Assembly (NCBI GenBank): GCA_030679635.1
Contig: JAUXSZ010000241.1
Span: 1 to 11,534, forward strand
Length of the DNA: 11,534 bases
Reading direction: 5' to 3'
Origin: Sulfuricurvum sp.
GTDB lineage: Bacteria > Campylobacterota > Campylobacteria > Campylobacterales > Sulfurimonadaceae
Shown here: in pieces, positions 5,955-11,534 of the stretch
Layout: each line of letters begins with the position of its first letter
How positions within the stretch are numbered: the first letter of the stretch is position 1
The notes under the pieces: generated by a model
What the model saw: the letters and a program-made list of their open reading frames with translations, nothing else
Database searches by the model: none
Told to the model about the DNA's origin: nothing
Position numbers and translations under genes: made by a program

Positions 5955-6948
5955 CTTGGATCCCTTTCAACGTTTCTATCGTTTTGGCATGGTCATCGTT
6001 GCAGATGGTCATGCTGGGCTGAACCGTGACTTTGTAGACTTTGTCGTAATACTGTGTCAGCAATATTTCGGAAACTTTAGGGAGATCCCCGTTCTCAAAT
6101 GCGGCGATCGTGGCTTCTTTGTCGTCACGGCTGATGTAGGGGGAAATCCGCTCCATCCGCTCTCGAAAAAAGTTCTCATCCATGCTGTCGTACATTCTCA
6201 TAATCCGCTCAACCCGCTGCTCAATGGGGGCGGTGATTTCGATGCGAAATCCTTGCTCCATGTGTTTGTAAAGAGAACCGGAGAGGGTGATTTTCCCGAT
6301 CCGTCTGCTCTCGGCTTCGACGAAGGCGCTTCTCTCTAGATCCAGTGCCAAAACGGCATGGGCGAGACGGTTTTGAAACTCTTTTTGACTTGGCTGAGCC
6401 CCGTTGACATCACCGAAAACAGAGCCGTAGTGATTGGCCATTTTTTCAAGATCGATGACGTTGGTTAAATCCTGCAAAAGATCGCTTTTACCGCATCCCG
6501 TATTTCCCGTGAGGGTGATAAAGTTGATTTGAGGAAGATTTTCGAGATACTCGGTGACGAACGCTCGGTACGATTTGTACCCCCCGATGACCCGATCGAT
6601 CGGATAGCCGATGCTGGATAAAATAGTTCCCAGCGAAGAGGAGCGCATCCCGCCGCGGGCACAATAGATGGCGATTTTGGAGCCCGGCGTGAACGCGGGG
6701 TAGAGCTCTTGTATATGGCGCGCCGCGTTCAGGCAGACAAACGATGCCCCCTTGAGACGTGCTTCAAAAGGGGATATCTGTTTGTAGATGGTCCCCACTT
6801 GGGCGTGCTCATCATCGCTGAGGGCATACAGGTTGGTCGCATGGGGAATATGGGACTCGCCGTATTCCTGCGGGCTTCGGGCATCGATGATGAGATCGTA
6901 TGCGTTCATGTTTTCAAGAAAAGTTTCAATAGGTATTGTTTGCATCAT
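5938..6948 (-). CDS. selU: tRNA 2-selenouridine synthase (rhodanese + P-loop)
   Basis: SelU (MnmH, YbbB) replaces the sulfur of 2-thiouridine at the wobble position of certain tRNAs with selenium, through a geranylated intermediate, using selenophosphate from SelD. The 336 residues show an N-terminal rhodanese domain (IIDARSPQEYGESHIPHATN at 20-39) with active Cys96 in IYCARGGMRS, and a C-terminal P-loop domain with Walker A GNTGCGKS at 148-155, followed by YGSVFGDVNGAQPSQKEF and EAESRRIGKI. These are all hallmarks of the family. It is the first gene of the five-gene sel operon, with its end overlapping selD. No Shine-Dalgarno sequence is visible before the paired ATG ATG start; a -10-like TAAAAT at 6961-6956 would give an almost leaderless transcript, so the promoter is uncertain. 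A lone upstream gene on the same strand ends 40 bases before. Confidence 0.96.
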   Translation of the reverse strand: MMQTIPIETFLENMNAYDLIIDARSPQEYGESHIPHATNLYALSDDEHAQVGTIYKQISPFEARLKGASFVCLNAARHIQELYPAFTPGSKIAIYCARGGMRSSSLGTILSSIGYPIDRVIGGYKSYRAFVTEYLENLPQINFITLTGNTGCGKSDLLQDLTNVIDLEKMANHYGSVFGDVNGAQPSQKEFQNRLAHAVLALDLERSAFVEAESRRIGKITLSGSLYKHMEQGFRIEITAPIEQRVERIMRMYDSMDENFFRERMERISPYISRDDKEATIAAFENGDLPKVSEILLTQYYDKVYKVTVQPSMTICNDDHAKTIETLKGIQDEQQR

Positions 6949-6988
6949 TAATAGAATTTTATCATGGGAAGTCTAAGGGTGGGATTAG

Positions 6989-9403
6989 CTATGAAGGATG
7001 GTTTTCCTCCGCTTGAAGCTGAACCCCTTTGGTATGGGTTTTGGCAAACAGCTCAAACGCGCTTGCCATCAGCGGTTTGCTGTAGTAGTACCCTTGGACT
7101 TCATCACACCCCTGTTCTCTCAAATAGTGCAGTTGCGCAGGTGTTTCTACCCCCTCGGCAATGGTTTGCAGGCCGAGGCTATGCGCCATGCTGATGATGG
7201 CGCCGACGATCGCTTTGTCGTCCGGATCGGTGGTGATGTCGCGGATAAATGACTGGTCGATTTTGAGCTTATAAATGTTGAATTTTTTGAGATAGGAGAG
7301 GGAGGAGTAGCCCGTACCGAAATCATCGATCGACATACGGATTCCCCTCTCGTGCAGGTTTTTCATAATAGCGATTGCGCTGTGCGGATCATGCATCGCC
7401 ATCCCTTCGGTCAGTTCCAGCTCGAGATATTCCGGAGGCAACCCCTCTTCGTCAAGAATCTGTGTCACTAAATCCGGAAGATTGGGATGGCGGAACTGTA
7501 CCGCGGAGAGATTGACGGCCATAACTATGGGAGGCAGACCGCTCTCCTGCCATGTTTTTGCTTGGCTCACAGCGGTGCGCAATACCCATTCTCCGATGGG
7601 CAAGATCATACCATTGTCTTCCGCGATCGGGATGAACTCGGTCGGAGATAGGGTTCCAAGTTCGGGATGTTCCCACCGCAGCAATGCTTCTGTCCCGAGG
7701 ATATGTCCGTTTGACAGGGAGACTTGCGGCTGATAGACAACGTAGAGTTGGTGACGCTCTAATGCATGGTGCAAGGCATTGGCCAGTTGAAGAGTGCGTG
7801 TTGAATGGATTTGGATTTCTTCGGTAAAGAAAGCGTATGCGTTGCGCCCTTCTTGCTTCGCGCGGTACATCGCGGTATCGGCATTTTTAGAGAGCGTTTC
7901 GTGATCGCTCCCATCCATCGGATAGACGGAAATTCCTATGGATGCGGTCACTATGAGCTCATTTTGCTCGATCTCAAAAGGATGAACAATGCTGTTTAAC
8001 AGTTTTTGGGCAACAAGAGCAGCCGCTTTTGCATCTGTTTGAGGTAATACAAAAATGAATTCATCTCCTCCTGTACGGGAAACGGTATCTTCTTCGCGTA
8101 GAATGGAATGAAAACGTTCGGCCAATTTGACTAATAAAATATCTCCGATCCTATGGCCAAGGGTATCGTTAATGTTTTTGAAGTGATCAAGATCTAAGAA
8201 CATAACGCTCAACTCTTGATGATGCCGTTTTGCTAAATTGATGGAGTAGGTGATTCGTTCTTCCAGCTGAATACGGTTGGGAAGCCCGGTTAGGAGATCA
8301 AACTTGGCCAGATATTGAATCCGCTCTTCCGCCTCTTTCTTCTCGGTGATGTCCAAATGGATACCTGCCATCAAGAGAGGCTTCCCTTCATGGTCATAGG
8401 AAATGACCCTGCCGCGTACATGAATCCAGACCCAGTGACCCTCTTTATGCCGCATTCTAAGATCAGACTCATAATGGGCAAGTTCACCGCTAAAAAGGCG
8501 CTGTAACTCTTCACGCACTTTTGGCAAATCGTCGGGATGGCATAACGATTCGAAGGTTGTATAGGTAACGGGAGAGAGTTCCTGAAGCGTATATCCCAAC
8601 ATCTGCGCCCACACGTCATTGACCCGATTCCTACCTGTCTGAATGTTCCATTCCCAGGTACCCGCATCGGTACCCCAAAGAATGTTTAATAAATGGTGCT
8701 GTTCGTTTTTTAGATGCTTTACGAGAGTCTCATTTTCTTGGTGAAGCGTCTCATTTATCCGTCGGAGATTTGATGTCAGAAAAGGGAGACTGACGGCTAG
8801 GAGGATAAGAAGGCGAGCCAAAAGAAAGAGCGTCTCCTCTCTTAATGCCTTGTTGATTTCACTGATTTCAATATCAGCTGCAATGACATAGAGATGTCCC
8901 TCAGGCGTTTTAAGCGGGATAAAAATACTTCGGAAATTTCCCCACTTATCCGTATATTCATCAAAGCTTATCCGGTGGGTCAAAAAAACGGTATTTAACG
9001 CATCACTGGCATCATCATAATGATCAAAGTAGCGCGTTAAATTTTTGCCGGTTCTTCGTTCCTCATCCGTAGCACTTGAGGCGGTAAAATAAATTTTGTT
9101 ATTTTTTTGAACCATTGTATAGAGGTAGGCTACTTGCAAACTCTTTGCAAACTCGCTTAAGCGGCCGATGTTTCGGTTGTATTCATTTTGCGGTATCGAT
9201 GAAACGTCCAAGGCACGGTCATGAAAATCAGGGCTTAAAAGGAGGTTTGCCCCGGTCGCTGAGGCAAGAAGTCTATTATCAATCTGTTGGTAAAGCATCG
9301 TTTTGTGTTTTTGATATTCATAATAGCTAAAAAGTGAAACGCCTAAAAGAAAGAAAATAAAAGTACCAAATAGTAAAATTTTATCGGATCTGTTTTTTAG
9401 CAT
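6989..9403 (-). CDS. Membrane sensor with PAS, GGDEF and EAL domains (cyclic-di-GMP turnover)
   Basis: This is an 804-residue protein. TM1 (about 9-27) and TM2 (about 190-210) bracket a periplasmic sensor region of some 160 residues with a Cache-like look (YLYTMVQ, IYFTASS, ending IFIPLKTPEGHLYVIAADI). A PAS domain follows at about 240-355, with the PAC-type end HLDITEKKEAEERI. The GGDEF domain (about 365-525) has an intact TGGDEF (GGDEF at 445-449), the metal-binding FLDLDHFK, and an RxxD inhibitory site (436-439) five residues before it. The EAL domain (about 535-790) has TEALLRW, NLSAVQF, ELTE, SIDDFGTGYSSL, KIDQSFI and AEGVET, so the catalytic residues of a phosphodiesterase look complete. 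It may both make and break cyclic-di-GMP, controlling motility or attachment in response to an external ligand. A TATAAT lies about 40 bases upstream. Confidence 0.95.
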   Translation of the reverse strand: MLKNRSDKILLFGTFIFFLLGVSLFSYYEYQKHKTMLYQQIDNRLLASATGANLLLSPDFHDRALDVSSIPQNEYNRNIGRLSEFAKSLQVAYLYTMVQKNNKIYFTASSATDEERRTGKNLTRYFDHYDDASDALNTVFLTHRISFDEYTDKWGNFRSIFIPLKTPEGHLYVIAADIEISEINKALREETLFLLARLLILLAVSLPFLTSNLRRINETLHQENETLVKHLKNEQHHLLNILWGTDAGTWEWNIQTGRNRVNDVWAQMLGYTLQELSPVTYTTFESLCHPDDLPKVREELQRLFSGELAHYESDLRMRHKEGHWVWIHVRGRVISYDHEGKPLLMAGIHLDITEKKEAEERIQYLAKFDLLTGLPNRIQLEERITYSINLAKRHHQELSVMFLDLDHFKNINDTLGHRIGDILLVKLAERFHSILREEDTVSRTGGDEFIFVLPQTDAKAAALVAQKLLNSIVHPFEIEQNELIVTASIGISVYPMDGSDHETLSKNADTAMYRAKQEGRNAYAFFTEEIQIHSTRTLQLANALHHALERHQLYVVYQPQVSLSNGHILGTEALLRWEHPELGTLSPTEFIPIAEDNGMILPIGEWVLRTAVSQAKTWQESGLPPIVMAVNLSAVQFRHPNLPDLVTQILDEEGLPPEYLELELTEGMAMHDPHSAIAIMKNLHERGIRMSIDDFGTGYSSLSYLKKFNIYKLKIDQSFIRDITTDPDDKAIVGAIISMAHSLGLQTIAEGVETPAQLHYLREQGCDEVQGYYYSKPLMASAFELFAKTHTKGVQLQAEENHPS

Positions 9404-9442
9404 AAGTTTATTTTGGCCAGGTTTTGGATTTATGTATCAACC

Positions 9443-9448
9443 ATTATA
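9443..9448 (-). promoter_or_regulatory. Putative -10 of the GGDEF-EAL gene
   Basis: In the 99-base gap before the sensor gene the minus strand reads TTATAATGG, a consensus TATAAT at 9448-9443. This would start transcription near 9436 and leave a leader of about 33 bases before ATG 9403. No good -35 hexamer is seen, and the Shine-Dalgarno sequence before the ATG is weak. The remainder of the gap shows no convincing terminator or operator. Confidence 0.5.
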
Positions 9449-9502
9449 ACGATTTTTTTGGTAAATTATTATGGCCATCCGATGAAATTAGATAATGAAC
9501 TT

Positions 9503-10756
9503 TTAGGACAGCACAATCAGAGCCGTTGCCGTGAACGCCCCCACTGAGATAAGATAGTAGATAAAGACGAAACGAAACAGCTCTATTTTCCCCAGAAAGA
9601 AAACCAATGCCATTTTCACAAAAGTATTAGCAAGGATTGCTATGAGGATGGCATAGTGTGCCGTGGTATGGGGCAAACCGTTTTTTGCCAAGGATGAGAG
9701 GGAGAGAATAATCGCATCAACATCGGCAATTCCGGAGACAGCCGCAACGGCATAGACCCCCGTTTCTCCCATATAGCGGTTTGCGAGGGCGATGAGAGCA
9801 AGCGTGGCACCGAATAAGACCCCCATGATAAGCGCCTCTTTGAGATCAAACGGATTCTTGAATTCGATATTTTGAGGGATATTTTCACGTTTGGAGGTGA
9901 GATACAGCATCCCGATGTATCCGTATCCGCAGAGGGATCCGATGACGATAGGGAGTATAAACGGGTGTACGAGACTGGGATTAATGATCCATATTTCGAC
10001 ACCGGCACGTATGAGCATCATGGAGGAGGCGAGAGAAATCCCGATGGCCAGATTTTTGGTCAGGGCGAGATTCTCATGCACCCGTCGTGCCATGTTCATA
10101 GCAACGGCAGTAGAGGAGACAAGTCCGCCGAAAAGGCCTGCTACGCCGATCCCCTGGGTCGAACCCAATAAACGGATGGAAATGTAGCCGAAAAAGGAGA
10201 TCCCCGCTACGAGGACGACCATAATCCAAATCCGATGGAGATTCACTAATCCCATGGGATCAATGGCTCTATCCGGGAGGATCGGGAGAATAACAAACGT
10301 CATTACCAGAAATAAGATCGCTGCGGCTAGATCTTGTTTGGCAATGGTTTGTTGGTACTCTTGAATTTTATCTTTCAGATTGAGGACAAATAAGACCATG
10401 ATGGTGATAAAGACGGGAAAAATAGGAAGGGAAAAATTGAGCATTGCCCCGATGACAAAGGTGACGAGGGCCGCAACTTCAGTCGTTGACCCTTTTTCGG
10501 ATACCGGGATGCTGTTGACAATGTACGCGGCAATCAGTAACAACCCCATAACGCCTGACGCAACAAGAAAGAAATAGGGAAAAAAGGTCGTAAGCCATGA
10601 GGATAAAAATCCGAAGAGAGCGATTATGGAGAAGGTTCGAGCCCCTCCGAAATCTTGTGTTTTATGGGAATAAATCGTATGCATTTCACGCTGCAACCCG
10701 AGCAGAAAGCCTAGTACCAGAGAAAGGACACTGTTTTGAATAAATATCGGATCCAT
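9503..10756 (-). CDS. MgtC/SapB-type plus DUF4010 polytopic membrane protein
   Basis: A 417-residue membrane protein with about twelve hydrophobic segments. The N-terminal region (roughly residues 10-60) is MgtC/SapB-like: VLGFLLGLQRE, then GGARTFSIIALFGFLSSWL. The remainder resembles the DUF4010 family, with GLFGGLVSSTAVAMNMARR in the middle and VSGIADVDAIILSLSSL towards the end. MgtC proteins of enteric bacteria affect magnesium and phosphate homeostasis, but the function of the MgtC-DUF4010 architecture is not established. I chose ATG 10756 because AAGAAGAG sits at a normal distance before it; an in-frame GTG two codons upstream (10762) would place the purine-rich stretch too close. The gene stands alone, with its own TATAAT about 37 bases upstream. 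The family assignment is good, the function unknown. Confidence 0.86.
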   Translation of the reverse strand: MDPIFIQNSVLSLVLGFLLGLQREMHTIYSHKTQDFGGARTFSIIALFGFLSSWLTTFFPYFFLVASGVMGLLLIAAYIVNSIPVSEKGSTTEVAALVTFVIGAMLNFSLPIFPVFITIMVLFVLNLKDKIQEYQQTIAKQDLAAAILFLVMTFVILPILPDRAIDPMGLVNLHRIWIMVVLVAGISFFGYISIRLLGSTQGIGVAGLFGGLVSSTAVAMNMARRVHENLALTKNLAIGISLASSMMLIRAGVEIWIINPSLVHPFILPIVIGSLCGYGYIGMLYLTSKRENIPQNIEFKNPFDLKEALIMGVLFGATLALIALANRYMGETGVYAVAAVSGIADVDAIILSLSSLAKNGLPHTTAHYAILIAILANTFVKMALVFFLGKIELFRFVFIYYLISVGAFTATALIVLS

Positions 10757-10792
10757 AGGCACTCTTCTTCTTTCGGTTAGGGTATAACGATT

Positions 10793-10798
10793 ATTATA
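10793..10798 (-). promoter_or_regulatory. Putative -10 of the MgtC/DUF4010 gene
   Basis: The minus strand reads GCTATAATAAT, with consensus TATAAT at 10798-10793. It would start transcription near 10786 and give a leader of about 30 bases to ATG 10756. The candidate -35 region is not recognisable, and no FNR-type box is present here, unlike the promoters at the left end of the window. Confidence 0.5.
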
Positions 10799-10818
10799 GC
10801 GCTTGGCGGTTGTATTCG

Positions 10819-10845
10819 CGTTAAAACAAAGGATCTCCCATTAGA
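10819..10845 (-). terminator. Possible weak terminator after the right-edge membrane gene
   Basis: Overlapping the stop codon, the minus strand can fold a 5-bp stem CTCTC / GGGAG (one G-T pair) with a TAAT loop, followed by a T-rich run (ATCCTTTGTTTT). The stem is short, so this is only a possible terminator between the right-edge gene and the MgtC/DUF4010 gene. Confidence 0.25.
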
Positions 10846-11534
10846 GAGTTGAAGCGGTATCCGAATCGGTGCTCATGCTAAAATGCTTTCCCGTAGCTCG
10901 TGTATGCTGATAGAGGCGTACCGCACGAATAAGGTTGACTCCCAGCAAACCAAACAGGAGAAAAAAACTTCCCCCCGCAACGGAAAGAAAAAGAGGATAA
11001 AAAGGGGAACCTAAAGCGAAGAGGAGGGTGAAAACAAAAAGGATATAAAGGGCTTTGTTCCGTTGTGCGGGGATGATATTCGACATGATCGGTGTGTCGA
11101 TGTACCCTGAGGAGCTGAGGTGGAACCACACCAAAAAGGGGACGATTTTACTCATCATCCCCAATATGACCGAGAGGGAAAAAAGGGAAAACGCTATGAG
11201 GGCCGTGGTTTCAAACTCCGTTTTTGAACTCCATAGATACCCCGCATGAGCCATGAGAGAAAACAATAATAACACCATCCCCGTATTCCAAAACCAAATA
11301 CTCACATCGCTAACGCGCCGTTTGCGCTCGCGCAATCTGTGGAGGGTTGTAACGACGAATCCCGTCAGTAAGGCGGCCAAAATAAGATCAAACAGCCAGA
11401 GATACGGGAGGGCCAAAAAAAGCCAAACGGTTTTCAGCGTGAGGGAGGCTGCAATGATCCGAAATCCGTTGCGCTTGCACCATTTACTGTAGGGGGTGGT
11501 GACGTAAAACATTTCGATGACTTGAAACGCCACC
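10841..11534 (-). CDS. Unrecognised polytopic membrane protein (partial, N-terminus beyond right edge)
   Basis: The frame is open to the right edge; the first whole codon in the window is GTG at 11533, which I read as an internal Val rather than a start because no start context is visible. The visible 230 residues contain about six to seven hydrophobic segments, a basic patch (HRLRERKRR), and a hydrophilic Ser/Thr-rich C-terminal tail. Potentially meaningful features are MAHAGYLW and GMMSKIVPFLVWFHLSS, with histidines placed within or next to membrane segments, as in membrane haem proteins. The KIVPF part faintly recalls the RMIPFF stretch of the NnrS protein at the other end of the window. 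I do not recognise the family, and a haem or metal role is only a guess. Confidence 0.7.
   Translation of the reverse strand, partial: VAFQVIEMFYVTTPYSKWCKRNGFRIIAASLTLKTVWLFLALPYLWLFDLILAALLTGFVVTTLHRLRERKRRVSDVSIWFWNTGMVLLLFSLMAHAGYLWSSKTEFETTALIAFSLFSLSVILGMMSKIVPFLVWFHLSSSGYIDTPIMSNIIPAQRNKALYILFVFTLLFALGSPFYPLFLSVAGGSFFLLFGLLGVNLIRAVRLYQHTRATGKHFSMSTDSDTASTL

Noticed and set aside
5869..6339. Plus-strand open frame of 156 codons
   Set aside because: It overlaps the ends of selD and selU in antisense; composition is that of a shadow frame.
9413..9477. Two TGGCCA palindromes in the gap before the GGDEF-EAL gene
   Set aside because: Six-base palindromes of this kind are expected by chance; no regulator or promoter geometry supports them.

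Overview
The window looks like chromosomal DNA of a Campylobacterota (Epsilonproteobacteria) member of the Sulfuricurvum/Sulfurimonas type. This is an inference from the protein character (Cgb-like globin, NnrS, selD/selU with a YedF-type domain, GGDEF-EAL protein), the dense gene packing and the AT-rich -10 elements. I could not run a database comparison. Eleven genes fill nearly all of it. No gene-free stretch exceeds about 125 bases, and I saw no tRNA, rRNA, insertion sequence or CRISPR array.

Region 1 (1-2988) is a nitric oxide / nitrosative stress block. A single-domain globin and an HPP-family membrane protein overlap and run leftward. An NnrS-family membrane protein runs rightward. A TolC-type outer-membrane protein, cut by the left edge, follows the HPP gene. 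One FNR/DNR-type box (TTGAC-N4-ATCAA, 1720-1733) sits between globin and nnrS, exactly 22 bp from a -10-like hexamer on each side. A second, perfect box (TTGAT-N4-ATCAA, 775-788) lies over the HPP stop codon, again 22 bp from a -10-like hexamer in front of the tolC-like gene. All three promoters therefore have the class II geometry (box centre near -41.5), which suggests one regulator controls NO detoxification and an efflux system.

Region 2 (2977-6948) is a compact leftward five-gene operon: selU (tRNA 2-selenouridine synthase), selD (selenide, water dikinase), a Tat-exported transglutaminase-like protein, a fusion of a YedF-type sulfur/selenium carrier domain to a MerT-type membrane domain, and a MerP-like periplasmic HMA protein. 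Neighbouring genes overlap or are a few bases apart. No merA or merR is present. I propose that the Mer-type parts serve selenium acquisition: periplasmic Cys pair (MerP), membrane Cys pairs (MerT), cytosolic YedF Cys, SelD Cys, then SelU and tRNA. This is the candidate undescribed system of the window.

Region 3 (6989-11534) holds, all leftward, a membrane-bound sensor with PAS, GGDEF and EAL domains and intact catalytic motifs; an MgtC/DUF4010 polytopic membrane protein; and the 3' part of an unrecognised polytopic membrane protein that runs off the right edge.
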